Numbered from the stretch's first letter, positions 42,883 to 52,405 are shown. The stretch: 64,000 nucleotides of DNA from Phaeocystidibacter sp965659415 (GCA_965659415.1 CBFHVA010000012.1:1-64000), one strand, 5' to 3'. Notes: generated from the sequence alone by a model not told the origin. Made by a program: numbers and translations.

Positions 42883-43827
42883 ATGAAGAAACTTTACACT
42901 TTGACAGCGGCTCTTCTAGTAGCTGGAACCGCATTTGGTCAACGCGCTACTGGTGAGTTGAGAACTTTTGAAAACGCACCCAACATCACCATGACTCAAG
43001 CTGAGTCTGTAATTGATACCGTTTCTCCAACAATTTCATGTGCATCCCCTGCCCCAGCATTGCTAGCTTCCAGCAATGGAGGTTATGTATCGGGCACCAA
43101 CGGATATGGTGACTTGGAGAAAGGGGTAATTTTTGCAGCTCCAGCTTCTGGTTATGATATTACGAATGCACTTATCGTATTTGGTGCAAAAGAGCAGGTT
43201 TCGAACGGCAGTATCGTAGCATATGTTTACCCAGTTGACACTGCAGCGGGTACCATTGGTGCAGCGGTAGCCACTTCAGATCCAGTTTCTATTTCTAATA
43301 TCGATACGTCTTTGGCATTCACTGAATTCAGCTTCAGCTCGCCAGCTTTCCTTACCGGAGTTTACATTCTTTCTGTAGAAGTTGACAACGGAAGTGATAC
43401 AGTAGGTGTTTTGCACACGCAGGATGGTTGCGGTGGTGGAACTGCTGTTGAAAAGTGGAGCGATGGTAGCTGGTATGCCATGGCTGATCCAAGTGGATGG
43501 GGCGCTGACGTGCAGTTCTATATGTTCGCTGTAACCGATGTGAATGTGAGCACGGAAGAAAACGTTCTTTCTCCAACTACAGTTAAGGCTTTCCCTAACC
43601 CTGCCAATGAGGTAGTGAATATTATTTACGACCTAAATTCAAATGCTGATGTATCAATCCGCATCATGGATATTCAAGGTCGCGTAGTAAGCGAGATTAA
43701 TGAAAACCAAACGGCTGGTGGTCAGTTTATCGAAGTGAATACTTCGGAGCTTTCTGCTGGAACGTACTTCTACACAGTACAAGGCGGTGATCAAACTTTG
43801 AACGGTAAGTTCGTAGTTCGCCACTAA
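42883..43827 (+). CDS. Secreted protein with type IX secretion (T9SS type A) C-terminal sorting domain
   Basis: This 314-residue protein has a signal peptide (about 1-19, ending AFGQ) and a beta-rich passenger (about 45-220) in which a conserved-looking HTQDGCGGG stretch occurs. The C-terminal sorting domain starts at about 238 with AFPNPANEVVNI, then SIRIMDIQGRVV, LSAGTYFYTV and GKFVVRH. It should cross the outer membrane by the Por/Gld machinery and be attached to the surface or released. Function of the passenger unknown. Flanked by a strong terminator. Confidence 0.9.
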   Translation: MKKLYTLTAALLVAGTAFGQRATGELRTFENAPNITMTQAESVIDTVSPTISCASPAPALLASSNGGYVSGTNGYGDLEKGVIFAAPASGYDITNALIVFGAKEQVSNGSIVAYVYPVDTAAGTIGAAVATSDPVSISNIDTSLAFTEFSFSSPAFLTGVYILSVEVDNGSDTVGVLHTQDGCGGGTAVEKWSDGSWYAMADPSGWGADVQFYMFAVTDVNVSTEENVLSPTTVKAFPNPANEVVNIIYDLNSNADVSIRIMDIQGRVVSEINENQTAGGQFIEVNTSELSAGTYFYTVQGGDQTLNGKFVVRH

Positions 43828-43850
43828 GAGCGAAAAACTGCCCAATATTG

Positions 43851-43882
43851 AAAGCCGCTTCGAGCAATCGAAGCGGCTTTTT
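43851..43882 (+). terminator. Rho-independent terminator
   Basis: AAAGCCGCTTCGA (43851-43863), loop GCAA, TCGAAGCGGCTTT (43868-43880) form a perfect 13-bp stem ending in a T run. Confidence 0.88.
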
Positions 43883-43959
43883 CTTTGTCGTTCATTCGAG
43901 AACGTTACATAGCGAAGAATAATAACACCACTTCGCATTTCTACCTCATTGAGAACCAC

Positions 43960-43967
43960 TACTTTTG
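43960..43967 (+). promoter_or_regulatory. Putative -7 element of typA promoter
   Basis: TACTTTTG matches TAnnTTTG and lies 19 nt before the ATG at 43986. No good -33 TTG is at the expected spacing (only TTT near 43938). It also explains why the upstream TTG in the same frame (43965) should not be the start. Confidence 0.4.
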
Positions 43968-43985
43968 CCGGCTCAATACAATTGT

Positions 43986-45776
43986 ATGACCGACATCAGA
44001 AACATTGCGATCATCGCACACGTTGACCACGGCAAGACTACCTTGGTTGACAAGATTCTCCACTTCTGCGAGCTATTCCGCGACAACCAGAATACCGGAG
44101 AACTCATTCTCGATAATAACGATCTAGAACGTGAAAGGGGAATTACCATTCTGTCCAAGAACGTTTCTGTTACTTATAAGGACACCAAGATTAACATTAT
44201 TGACACTCCAGGTCACGCCGACTTTGGTGGCGAGGTTGAGCGTGTGTTGAATATGGCGGACGGAGTTTTGCTCCTAGTGGATGCCTTCGAAGGTCCGATG
44301 CCTCAGACGCGCTTCGTGCTTGGTAAAGCTATCGAATTAGGTCTAAAGCCCATCGTGGTGGTGAACAAAGTAGATAAGCCAAACTGTGACCCGGAAGCGG
44401 CACACGAGGCCGTATTTGATTTGATGTTCAATCTCGATGCTACGGAAGATCAGTTGGATTTCCCAACCGTATATGGATCAGCCAAGCAGAATTGGATGAG
44501 CGATGATTGGAACAACCAAACAGAGGATATCTCTCCATTGCTCGACATGGTGCTTGAGCACGTTCCAACTCCAAAGATCGAAGAGGGGAATACACAATTG
44601 CTTATCACCTCTTTGGATTATAGTAAGTACACTGGCCGTATTGCTATTGGTCGTTTGAAGCGCGGACAATTGCGCGAAGGCATGCAGGTTACGCTCATCA
44701 AGCGCGACGGTACCGCAACGAAGTCAAAGATTAAGGAACTTTTCATCTTTGACGGTATGGGGCGCGCCAAGGTTAGCGAGGTAAACGCTGGCGATATATG
44801 CGCACTAACCGGATTGGAAGGCTTCGAGATTGGCGATACCGTGGCGGATTTCGAAGAGCCGGAAGCATTGCCTACCATTCGTATTGATGAGCCTACCATG
44901 AGTATGCTTTTTACTATCAACGATTCACCGTTTTTCGGAAAAGAGGGCAAGTTTGTAACATCACGCCACATCTCCGATCGACTTGAAAAAGAAACGGAGA
45001 AAAACCTTGCGTTGAAGATTGAAGAGACGGGCAAAGCTGATGCTTTCCGTGTATTTGGTAGAGGGGTATTGCACCTTTCCGTTCTTATCGAAACCATGCG
45101 TCGCGAAGGCTACGAACTTCAAATTGGTCAACCGCAAGTAATCCTCAAGGAGATTGACGGCGTTAAAAGCGAGCCCGTTGAAGAATTGGTAGTTGATTTA
45201 CCTGAGGATAAAAGTGGTACGGCGGTTGAAATGGTAACGCTTCGCAAGGGCGAAATGCTCAACATGGAACCGAAAGGCGACCGTATGGTGGTAACGTTCA
45301 ACATTCCTTCACGCGGTCTTATCGGTTTGAGGAACTCCCTTCTGACTGCTACTGCTGGTGAAGCTATCATGAACCACCGCTTCATTGGATTTGAGCCGTA
45401 CAAAGGTGAGATTCCTGGTCGTCAGAACGGTTCCCTCATTAGCATGGACAAAGGAACTGCGATTCCTTACTCTATTAACCGTTTACAAGACCGAGGAAAG
45501 TTCTTCGTAGATCCTGGTGTAGAGATTTACGAAGGCCAAGTAGTAGGTGAGAATAGCCGTGCTGGTGATATGGTGGTGAACATCACCAAAACGAAGCACC
45601 TCACTAATATTCGTTCAGCTGGAGCCGACGATAAGATGCGAATTGCTCCGGCTATCAAGTTCAGTTTGGAAGAAGCCCTCGAATACATCCAAGGTGATGA
45701 GTATGTGGAAGTAACTCCACAGAGTATTCGATTGCGTAAAATCCTTTTGAAGGAATCGGATAGAAAGAGAGCATAA
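43986..45776 (+). CDS. typA: Ribosome-binding GTPase TypA/BipA
   Basis: This protein is 596 residues long from ATG 43986. G motifs: AHVDHGKTTL (G1), ERGITI (G2), DTPGHADF (G3), NKVD (G4). Domains II, III and V and the BipA-specific C-terminal domain follow (GLIGLRNSLLTATAG, then EYVEVTPQSIRLRK). It acts in 50S subunit assembly and stress or cold adaptation. A bidirectional terminator follows. Confidence 0.97.
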   Translation: MTDIRNIAIIAHVDHGKTTLVDKILHFCELFRDNQNTGELILDNNDLERERGITILSKNVSVTYKDTKINIIDTPGHADFGGEVERVLNMADGVLLLVDAFEGPMPQTRFVLGKAIELGLKPIVVVNKVDKPNCDPEAAHEAVFDLMFNLDATEDQLDFPTVYGSAKQNWMSDDWNNQTEDISPLLDMVLEHVPTPKIEEGNTQLLITSLDYSKYTGRIAIGRLKRGQLREGMQVTLIKRDGTATKSKIKELFIFDGMGRAKVSEVNAGDICALTGLEGFEIGDTVADFEEPEALPTIRIDEPTMSMLFTINDSPFFGKEGKFVTSRHISDRLEKETEKNLALKIEETGKADAFRVFGRGVLHLSVLIETMRREGYELQIGQPQVILKEIDGVKSEPVEELVVDLPEDKSGTAVEMVTLRKGEMLNMEPKGDRMVVTFNIPSRGLIGLRNSLLTATAGEAIMNHRFIGFEPYKGEIPGRQNGSLISMDKGTAIPYSINRLQDRGKFFVDPGVEIYEGQVVGENSRAGDMVVNITKTKHLTNIRSAGADDKMRIAPAIKFSLEEALEYIQGDEYVEVTPQSIRLRKILLKESDRKRA

Positions 45777-45794
45777 GCTCTTTATAGTTCAAAT

Positions 45795-45827
45795 AAAAAG
45801 CCACCTCTATTGAGGTGGCTTTTTTTA
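45795..45827. terminator. Bidirectional rho-independent terminator between typA and hppD
   Basis: AAAAAGCCACCTC (45795-45807) and GAGGTGGCTTTTT (45812-45824) form a 13-bp stem with loop TATT. There are T runs on both strands, serving the convergent typA (+) and HPPD (-) genes. Confidence 0.9.
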
Positions 45828-45843
45828 TAAAGGGAGTGGAAGC

Positions 45844-46983
45844 TTAAAGCGTTCCCCTATTCTCTTGTTCTCTTTCAATAGATTCAAATAGCGCCTTGAA
45901 GTTTCCTTTACCGAAACTCTGAGCTCCTTTGCGCTGAATAATCTCAAAGAACAATGTTGGTCTATCGTTCACCGGCTTTGTGAAAAGTTGTAGTAGATAG
46001 CCTTCGTCATCACGATCAACCAAAATTCCGTGCTCTCTTAGAATGGCCACGTCTTCATCAATGTCACCTACACGCTCCAATAAGTCGTCGTAATAATTAT
46101 CAGGAACGTAGAGGAATTCTACACCTCTATCCTTCATGGCCGATACCGTTTTCACAATATCATCCGTAGCCACTGCGATGTGTTGTACACCGGCGCCATT
46201 ATAGAAATCGATGTATTCCTCAATTTGGCTTTTTTTCTTTCCTTCAGCTGGTTCGTTGATTGGAAACTTAATGCGGCCATTTCCGTTGGTCATAACCTTT
46301 GACATCAACGCCGTGTACTCCGTAGAAATATCTTTATCATCAAAAGAAATCAACTGGGCAAATCCCATTACGCGTGCGTAAAAATCAACCCACTTGTTCA
46401 TTTCGCCCCAGCCCACATTACCTACCATGTGGTCGATGTACTTGAGTCCTGTATCTGTAGGATTGTAGTGACTATCCCAAGCCTTATAGCCTGGAAGGAA
46501 AGTTCCGTTGTAGTTTTTGCGTTCCACGAAAACGTGCACCGTTTCACCATATGTTTTGATACCAGCAAGTACCACTTTACCGTGCTCATCTTCTATGGTG
46601 TGAGGCTCAAATGCTACTTCAGCACCACGCTTGGTGGTTTCCTCGAAGCTCTTTGTCGCATCATCAACCCAAAGCGCTACGTTTTTCACACCGTCGCCAT
46701 GGTTGTCAATGTGTTGATTCACTGGACCTCCCTTGGCCATTGGCGAGGTAAGGATTAAGCGAATCTTGCCTTGTTGAAGCACGTAGCTGGTGCGGTCTTT
46801 TACACCTGTTTCGAGGCCAGCGTAGGCTAGACCTTTAAAACCGAATGCCGTTTTATAAAAATGAGCCGCTTGCTTAGCGTTGCCCACGTAGAGTTCAACG
46901 TAATCTGTACCGTTGAGTGGCAGAAAGTCTTCCGCATCCGTGAAGATCTTTTCTAGTTGTAAACTCGAATTATCCGTTGCCAT
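45844..46983 (-). CDS. hppD: 4-Hydroxyphenylpyruvate dioxygenase
   Basis: This 379-residue Fe(II) dioxygenase converts 4-hydroxyphenylpyruvate to homogentisate. Metal ligands: His in YIDHMVGN, His in GVQHIAVATDD and Glu in FFEIIQRKG. Two vicinal-oxygen-chelate domains, and the C-terminal GNFKALFESIE gate helix is present. ATG 46983 (MATDNSS) is preferred to a TTG-type start at 47010. Second gene of the hmgA-hppD operon. Confidence 0.95.
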   Translation of the reverse strand: MATDNSSLQLEKIFTDAEDFLPLNGTDYVELYVGNAKQAAHFYKTAFGFKGLAYAGLETGVKDRTSYVLQQGKIRLILTSPMAKGGPVNQHIDNHGDGVKNVALWVDDATKSFEETTKRGAEVAFEPHTIEDEHGKVVLAGIKTYGETVHVFVERKNYNGTFLPGYKAWDSHYNPTDTGLKYIDHMVGNVGWGEMNKWVDFYARVMGFAQLISFDDKDISTEYTALMSKVMTNGNGRIKFPINEPAEGKKKSQIEEYIDFYNGAGVQHIAVATDDIVKTVSAMKDRGVEFLYVPDNYYDDLLERVGDIDEDVAILREHGILVDRDDEGYLLQLFTKPVNDRPTLFFEIIQRKGAQSFGKGNFKALFESIEREQENRGTL

Positions 46984-47039
46984 AATATGTTGATTTGAGC
47001 CTTTCTTCAATTATCGTTCAAAGGTAAAAAGAGTGTGGC

Positions 47040-48194
47040 TTATTCTAACCAGGACTTCCAATAGTCGTCATCTCCTAGTTCAATAGCGGCTTGCGTTAGG
47101 CGAAGAGGCTTGAATGTGTCAATCATCACTGCAAGTTCTTCAGTCGCTTTTTGTCCAACACTGCGTTCGTAGGCTCCAGGGTGCGGGCCGTGAGGAATGC
47201 CTGCTGGGTGTAGCGACATGAAACCTTTTTCTACGTGGTTGCGCGACATGAAATCTCCATCTACGTAGTACAGAACCTCGTCGCTGTCAATATTGCTGTG
47301 GTTGTATGGTGCTGGAATAGCTTCAGGATGATAATCGTACAATCGCGGAGCAAAAGTGCAGATCACGAAGTTCCAGCCTTCAAATGTTTGGTGGATTGGA
47401 GGCGGCATGTGGACACGTCCTGTGATCGGTTCAAAATCTAAAGCCGAGAAGATGTACGGGAAATTGTATCCATCCCATCCAATTACATCAAATGGATGTG
47501 AGGCATAAACCACCTCATGCATGGTATTTTCTTTGCGGATGAGCATCTTGAACTCACCTAATTCGTCATGGGTTTCAAGATTTTCAGGAAGCCTGAAGTC
47601 TCGTTCACAAAACGGACTGTGTTCCAGCAACTGACCAAAGTTATTGCGATACCGCTTTGGAGTAACGATGGGAGAGAAACTCTCCGTGATGAGTAGTCGG
47701 TTATCCTCAGTTTCAAACTCAATCTGGTAAATCATACCTCTTGGCACCACGATATAATCAGCGTATCCAAAATCGAGATTCCCAAGCATTGTGCGGATGG
47801 TACCCTTTCCTTTATGCACGAAGATTACTTCATCAGCATCAGCATTTTTATAGAAGTAATCGCCAGTGCCCTTTCTCGGTGCAGCTAGGGTGATATTCAA
47901 ATCATTATTGAACATGACAATAGTCCGGCTTTCGAGATAGTCATCAGCGGGCTTTACCTCCCAACCTTTAAGCATTCGAGAAGTGATATTCTTCGATATG
48001 GCTGCGGTTGGGGATATATCCTTTCCTTCGCCAATCTGCTTGATCATGGTTGGACGATGAACATGGTACAACAACGATGAAACTCCACTGAATCCTTCGG
48101 TTCCAAAGAGTTGTTCGTAGTACAGATTTCCGTCAGGCTTCTTAAATGTAGTGTGCCTTTTGTGCGGAAATTTACCTAGTTTGTGATATAGCAT
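47040..48194 (-). CDS. hmgA: Homogentisate 1,2-dioxygenase
   Basis: This 384-residue cupin-type Fe(II) dioxygenase cleaves homogentisate to maleylacetoacetate. The start MLYHKLGKFPHKRHTTF is typical. PPPIHQTFEG, FCTFAPR-like context and LHPAGIPHGPHPG contain the metal His ligands and the preceding Glu. ATG 48194 is chosen over TTG 48242. The next enzymes (maleylacetoacetate isomerase, fumarylacetoacetase) are not in the window. Confidence 0.93.
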   Translation of the reverse strand: MLYHKLGKFPHKRHTTFKKPDGNLYYEQLFGTEGFSGVSSLLYHVHRPTMIKQIGEGKDISPTAAISKNITSRMLKGWEVKPADDYLESRTIVMFNNDLNITLAAPRKGTGDYFYKNADADEVIFVHKGKGTIRTMLGNLDFGYADYIVVPRGMIYQIEFETEDNRLLITESFSPIVTPKRYRNNFGQLLEHSPFCERDFRLPENLETHDELGEFKMLIRKENTMHEVVYASHPFDVIGWDGYNFPYIFSALDFEPITGRVHMPPPIHQTFEGWNFVICTFAPRLYDYHPEAIPAPYNHSNIDSDEVLYYVDGDFMSRNHVEKGFMSLHPAGIPHGPHPGAYERSVGQKATEELAVMIDTFKPLRLTQAAIELGDDDYWKSWLE

Positions 48195-48215
48195 GGGTTT
48201 GAGAATCTTTGACGG

Positions 48216-48243
48216 CAAAGTTAGCCATTTAGCGCTCGTCAAA
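48216..48243 (-). promoter_or_regulatory. Putative promoter of hmgA-hppD
   Basis: On the minus strand, TAACTTTG (48223-48216) matches TAnnTTTG and TTTG (48243-48240) lies 16 bp upstream, a short spacing. Transcription would start near 48210, about 16 nt before ATG 48194. Confidence 0.4.
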
Positions 48244-48369
48244 AATGACCGATGTCATGCTTTTAGCTGAGGGTGACCGTGCAGAATGTAATTCCGATTT
48301 AGTAAATCAGCCTATGAATTATGAGCCTTCGATATTTGTAGAAGTCAAATGAGAAAGGGTACGGATAAA

Positions 48370-49419
48370 TTATGCGTCGGTTCTAATCTTCATATAGCGC
48401 TTCCCTGTCCGTCCTTCAGCCGCCCATTTTTTACGAATTACTTCTTGATCCTCTTCAGGTAAGTGGATGATTTCTTGGCATTCGTCGGAGCATGTGTGCT
48501 CAAATTTCTCCGCACACTCATCACATTGAATAAATAGGATGTTACAAGCTTCATTCAAGCAATTCGTATGATGGTCGCTTGGCTTTCCGCACTGATGGCA
48601 ACGCGAAATAACTTCCTCTGAAATGCTCTCGCCTAAGCGGTCATCAAAAACGAAGTTCTTCCCTTTAAACTTATTGGGTAGATCATGCTCTTTTATCTGG
48701 CGTGCATAGTCAATTATTCCACCGTGTAGCTGGTTCACATTCTCAAAGCCATGGTGCTTTAAGTATGCACTTGTTTTCTCGCAACGTATGCCACCGGTAC
48801 AATAGAGTAGAACGGGTTTCTCTTCCTGGCCCTTCAGTTTATCGAGCACTTCTGGAAGTTCTTCACGGAAGGTCTCGGCTTCAGGAAGAACGGCACCGTC
48901 GAAATGGCCAATCTCGGTTTCGTAGTAGTTCCGCATATCAACCACAATGGCATCACCAGCTTCCATGAGCTCATTCCATTCTTTGGCTGATAAATGCTTG
49001 CCTACATTGGTCACATCGTATTCAGACTCTTCCAGACCATCCGCAACGATTTGCTTTCGAATCTTAACCGTCAGCTTCAAGAAGGATTTGCCATCGTCTT
49101 CCACGGCAATTTTGAAGGGTACATTCGAGAATTCGTCAATGGCGTAGAGGGATTGAACGAATTGTTCCCAATAGTGCTCGGGTACGTTCATTTGAGCATT
49201 GATCCCTTCGCGTGCAATGTATATTCTTCCCAAGCACTGCATATCGTCCCACATCGCATAAAGTCGGTCGCGCATGGCTTCCACATCTTCGATGATCACG
49301 TAGCGATAGAATGAAACCGTACGACGAGAAAAATCTTCTGCATCAAGGCGTTTTTGAAGATCCTGACGGCTGTAACGGTTGTATAAAAAACGTTTGGCTT
49401 GCTTTTTTGACTCAGACAT
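48370..49419 (-). CDS. trhO: tRNA uridine(34) hydroxylase TrhO (rhodanese family)
   Basis: This 349-residue protein has an N-terminal YceA-like ferredoxin-fold part (about 1-125), a rhodanese domain with the active cysteine in LLYCTGGIRCEK, and a C-terminal cysteine-rich segment (CHQCGKPSDHH and CDEC). It hydroxylates U34 of certain tRNAs to 5-hydroxyuridine. The frame stays open to 49668. A promoter -7 box at 49442-49449 leaves only ATG 49431 or 49419 as starts, and 49419 has a better leader (GAAAGTGAGC). Confidence 0.92.
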   Translation of the reverse strand: MSESKKQAKRFLYNRYSRQDLQKRLDAEDFSRRTVSFYRYVIIEDVEAMRDRLYAMWDDMQCLGRIYIAREGINAQMNVPEHYWEQFVQSLYAIDEFSNVPFKIAVEDDGKSFLKLTVKIRKQIVADGLEESEYDVTNVGKHLSAKEWNELMEAGDAIVVDMRNYYETEIGHFDGAVLPEAETFREELPEVLDKLKGQEEKPVLLYCTGGIRCEKTSAYLKHHGFENVNQLHGGIIDYARQIKEHDLPNKFKGKNFVFDDRLGESISEEVISRCHQCGKPSDHHTNCLNEACNILFIQCDECAEKFEHTCSDECQEIIHLPEEDQEVIRKKWAAEGRTGKRYMKIRTDA

Positions 49420-49441
49420 GCTCACTTTCATTTTCAGGATG

Positions 49442-49449
49442 CAAAGATA
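49442..49449 (-). promoter_or_regulatory. Putative -7 element of trhO promoter
   Basis: On the minus strand, TATCTTTG (49449-49442) matches TAnnTTTG exactly and lies 22 nt before ATG 49419. No convincing -33 box. The identical octamer serves the divergent gene at 49531. Confidence 0.45.
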
Positions 49450-49509
49450 CGCCAGTTTGAGCTGAAAACACTGATGGATGTCATGTCCGCCCGCGAGGAA
49501 ATCATTCCG

Positions 49510-49538
49510 TTGAACATCTCGTAAGTTGAATATCTTTG
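49510..49538 (+). promoter_or_regulatory. Promoter of threonine dehydrogenase gene
   Basis: TTG (49510-49512), 18 bp spacer, TATCTTTG (49531-49538), then ATG 20 nt later at 49559. Confidence 0.5.
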
Positions 49539-49558
49539 CGGGGCTTAACCCATCGCAC

Positions 49559-50515
49559 ATGAAAGATGTTATTCTCGTTTTAGGCGCATCAGGACAAATT
49601 GGTACTGAGTTGGTACTCAACTTGCGTGAAACATATGCAGCCGCGAATGTAGTGGCCTCCGATATCAATCCTGCTCATGCTGAAGTCATGGAGTCAGGAC
49701 CCTTTGAAGAAGTGAATGTAATGGACGGCAACCGTATTCGAGAGATCGTTTCTAAGCATGGCGTAACACAGATTTATCACCTCGTGGCCATGCTTTCGGC
49801 AACAGCTGAGAATGCTCCTGAAAAGGGTTGGGCCTTAAATATGGAGAGTTTGTTCCATGTTCTCAACCTGGCTAAAGATGGATTAGTAAAGAAAGTCTAT
49901 TGGCCAAGTTCTATTGCGTGTTTCGGGCCGAACACTCCGAAAGTTGATACGCCTCAGCATACCATTATGGAGCCTTCTACCGTCTATGGCATTTCAAAAC
50001 AAGCCGGTGAGCAATGGTGCAACTATTATCACCGAAAGTACGGGGTCGATGTACGCTCTATTCGATACCCCGGAATCATTTCTTGGAAAAGCGAGCCAGG
50101 TGGGGGTACCACAGATTATGCCGTGGAGATCTACTATGAAGCTTTAAAGAGTAGAAAGTATACGAGTTTTTTAGATAAAGGCACGACGCTTCCTATGATG
50201 TACATGCCGGATGCCATTCGCGCAACGGTCGGATTAATGGACGCTCCGGAAGAGCAAGTTCGCATTCGAACCAGCTACAATCTTGCAGGGATTTCATTCG
50301 CGCCAGAAGAAGTAGGAGCTTCTATTCAACGGATTATACCAGATTTTGAATTGACCTATTCACCTGATTTCAGGCAAGCTATTGCGGATTCTTGGCCGAG
50401 TGTAATCGATGATTCAGCGGCCCGTGAACATTGGGGGTGGGCCCATGAGTACGACCTCGATAAGATGACGGCAGATATGCTTGAGAACCTGAAGAAGAAA
50501 TTGAGCTTGGTGTAG
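49559..50515 (+). CDS. L-threonine 3-dehydrogenase-like extended SDR
   Basis: This 318-residue NAD-dependent enzyme resembles the UDP-galactose-epimerase-like threonine dehydrogenases. It has LVLGASGQIG at the N-terminus, LVAMLSATAE, the active S in WPSSIACFGP, and Y and K in YGISKQAGE. RYPGIISWKSEPGGGTTDYA is typical of the short-chain TDH family. It would oxidise threonine to 2-amino-3-ketobutyrate. ATG 49559 begins the Rossmann strand. Convergent with the next lipoprotein, 3 bp apart. Confidence 0.9.
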   Translation: MKDVILVLGASGQIGTELVLNLRETYAAANVVASDINPAHAEVMESGPFEEVNVMDGNRIREIVSKHGVTQIYHLVAMLSATAENAPEKGWALNMESLFHVLNLAKDGLVKKVYWPSSIACFGPNTPKVDTPQHTIMEPSTVYGISKQAGEQWCNYYHRKYGVDVRSIRYPGIISWKSEPGGGTTDYAVEIYYEALKSRKYTSFLDKGTTLPMMYMPDAIRATVGLMDAPEEQVRIRTSYNLAGISFAPEEVGASIQRIIPDFELTYSPDFRQAIADSWPSVIDDSAAREHWGWAHEYDLDKMTADMLENLKKKLSLV

Positions 50516-50518
50516 GTC

Positions 50519-51010
50519 TTACCTTTCGATAACCGCCTCAATAGTTGTATTCGCCGATTGTCCAGCTAATGTGATGTCTTGCTTAGATCGCAAGATCATA
50601 CGGGTATCGGTCCAACCCAGAATGAAATAACGTGTGGTTTGACCGTTTTCGGAAACGATCAATGAGTCATTACCCTTGAACTCCCACGTGCCTTGCCCAG
50701 CTCTTTGGTAAGGAATGTCGAACTCTTGAACAGCGCTAATGGTGATGGTGGCTGATGCGTCGTAGTCTACTTCTTGCGGATTTCGACTAAAATTAAAGTA
50801 GCTTCCAGGATCAATATCCGAATTAGTGGAAACAAAGGGAATGCTATTCCCCATGAAGGTGATGGTGCCGTTAGCGGTTAGGTCAACTAAAGTCCAACGC
50901 CCGGATATGCGCTCTTCTTTGGTAGGGGGTCCTGAAGGTTCATCGTCACTAGAGCAAGATGCAAAACCGATGAGTAGTACAGGAACAAGTAGGCGAGCTA
51001 AAATCTTCAT
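50519..51010 (-). CDS. Lipocalin-like hypothetical lipoprotein
   Basis: This protein is 163 residues long from ATG 51010 (the upstream start is TTG). Lipobox GFASC (about C19), then SSDDEP linker and a small beta-barrel that begins ISGRWTLVDLTANG and contains GTWEFKGNDSLIVS, the pattern of lipocalin-like Bacteroidota lipoproteins. Ligand unknown. 25 bp separate it from the upstream phosphoesterase. Confidence 0.8.
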   Translation of the reverse strand: MKILARLLVPVLLIGFASCSSDDEPSGPPTKEERISGRWTLVDLTANGTITFMGNSIPFVSTNSDIDPGSYFNFSRNPQEVDYDASATITISAVQEFDIPYQRAGQGTWEFKGNDSLIVSENGQTTRYFILGWTDTRMILRSKQDITLAGQSANTTIEAVIER

Positions 51011-51034
51011 AATCAAAGGTGTGATGGCGCGAAG

Positions 51035-52306
51035 TTACGAGGATATTTCTGCATTTCCTCTTCTCAATTCAAATACAGTGATTTCTGGCCAAATGCCTGT
51101 TCTACCGGGGTAAGCCAAGTAGCCAAATCCACGATTAACGTACAGATATCTGCCCTCTTCTTTGTAAAGGCCAGCCCATTTGGGATATCGCCAACTGGCT
51201 GGGCTCCATTTGATAATTCCAGGTATTTCTATGCCAAACTGCATACCATGCGTGTGCCCAGAAAGTGTGAGATTTACCTTTTTTGGGTGTTTCTTAACGA
51301 CCTCGTCAAAATGGGTGGGATCATGACTCATCAATATCTTGAACGAATCGTCTTCCAAGTTTTGCATAGCCAAATCGATATCTCCGTGTTGACTAAATCC
51401 TTCACCCCAGTTTTCAACGCCTACTAGATCGATGCTTTGACCGTCTTTTTCAATTTTAACCGATTCATTTCGAAGATTCCGGTAGCCAATTTCTTCATTT
51501 TGAATGCGCACTAATTCATCTACGTCAGCGGCAGCCAGTTGAGTGTTTTTGATGGGGTCATTATCCCAAGTGCGATAGGTGCCATAGTCGTGATTGCCTA
51601 GAACGGCGAACTGACCATATGGAGCCCGAACCGTCGCAAATAATTCACGCCACGGGAGAATTTCACTTGAACGAATATTGACCATATCTCCAGTGAAAAG
51701 GAAGAGATCAGACTGCTGTTGCTTAATAAGGTCGATGGCGTATTCAATCTTCTCACGATTGTCGAAGGAACCTGAATGTATATCACTAACCTGGGTTACG
51801 GTGAAGCCATCGAATGCTGAGGGGAGATCTTCGAAATAAAGCGTCTGCTTGATTACGCGGAAATTGTATTTGCCTTTCCATATGCCATGAACAACACCAG
51901 CCAGAGGAATGGCTGCTATTCCCAGTAATGTGTTGTGTATGAATCTTCGTCGACCAGGCACAAAACGCTGACCTAGTTCCTTTCTTTCAGGATGAAAGAT
52001 CACGCGGTATAAGCCAATAAGAACCCGCGTCAAATCTTCCAATAAGAGGAATGGAAGGATGAACAACTTAGATGCGTACCAAACGACTATCCAGCTCATG
52101 AAACCATTCAGCACCTTCCGATCTTCATTGGCCGCATCAAATTGAAACAGCGTGTTGATCATGTATATATATCCTACGATCGATATGGCCCAAAATAGTC
52201 GCCATACCCACTTTTTAGAAGTGGCACTTTGGATACTTCGAAAGGTGTATACATCAATGGTAACAAAGATGCTGAAGGCGATGAGGAAGAAGGTGATAAA
52301 TCCCAT
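51035..52306 (-). CDS. Membrane-anchored metallophosphoesterase (YkuE/YaeI-like)
   Basis: This 423-residue protein has about four N-terminal hydrophobic segments (1-130), then a calcineurin-like domain with the full dimetal set: VSDIHSG, FTGDMVN, LGNHDYG, LMSHDP and LSGHTHG. Relatives of the YkuE/YaeI group are membrane-associated phosphodiesterases or lipid-related phosphoesterases. Substrate unknown. First gene of the pair with the lipocalin-like lipoprotein. Confidence 0.9.
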   Translation of the reverse strand: MGFITFFLIAFSIFVTIDVYTFRSIQSATSKKWVWRLFWAISIVGYIYMINTLFQFDAANEDRKVLNGFMSWIVVWYASKLFILPFLLLEDLTRVLIGLYRVIFHPERKELGQRFVPGRRRFIHNTLLGIAAIPLAGVVHGIWKGKYNFRVIKQTLYFEDLPSAFDGFTVTQVSDIHSGSFDNREKIEYAIDLIKQQQSDLFLFTGDMVNIRSSEILPWRELFATVRAPYGQFAVLGNHDYGTYRTWDNDPIKNTQLAAADVDELVRIQNEEIGYRNLRNESVKIEKDGQSIDLVGVENWGEGFSQHGDIDLAMQNLEDDSFKILMSHDPTHFDEVVKKHPKKVNLTLSGHTHGMQFGIEIPGIIKWSPASWRYPKWAGLYKEEGRYLYVNRGFGYLAYPGRTGIWPEITVFELRRGNAEISS

Positions 52307-52405
52307 GAACGGTTAAGTTAACTTCTGCAACGCCAAGGTAAGGACAATTGTTTCTGTTTCCCCCCGTTGATAGGGCAACTCGAGATAAACACGTAATTTG
52401 CCCTC

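Noticed and set aside
36065..48194. Functional link between tyrS and the tyrosine-degradation genes hppD-hmgA
   Set aside because: They are about 10 kb apart on opposite strands with housekeeping genes and terminators between them.
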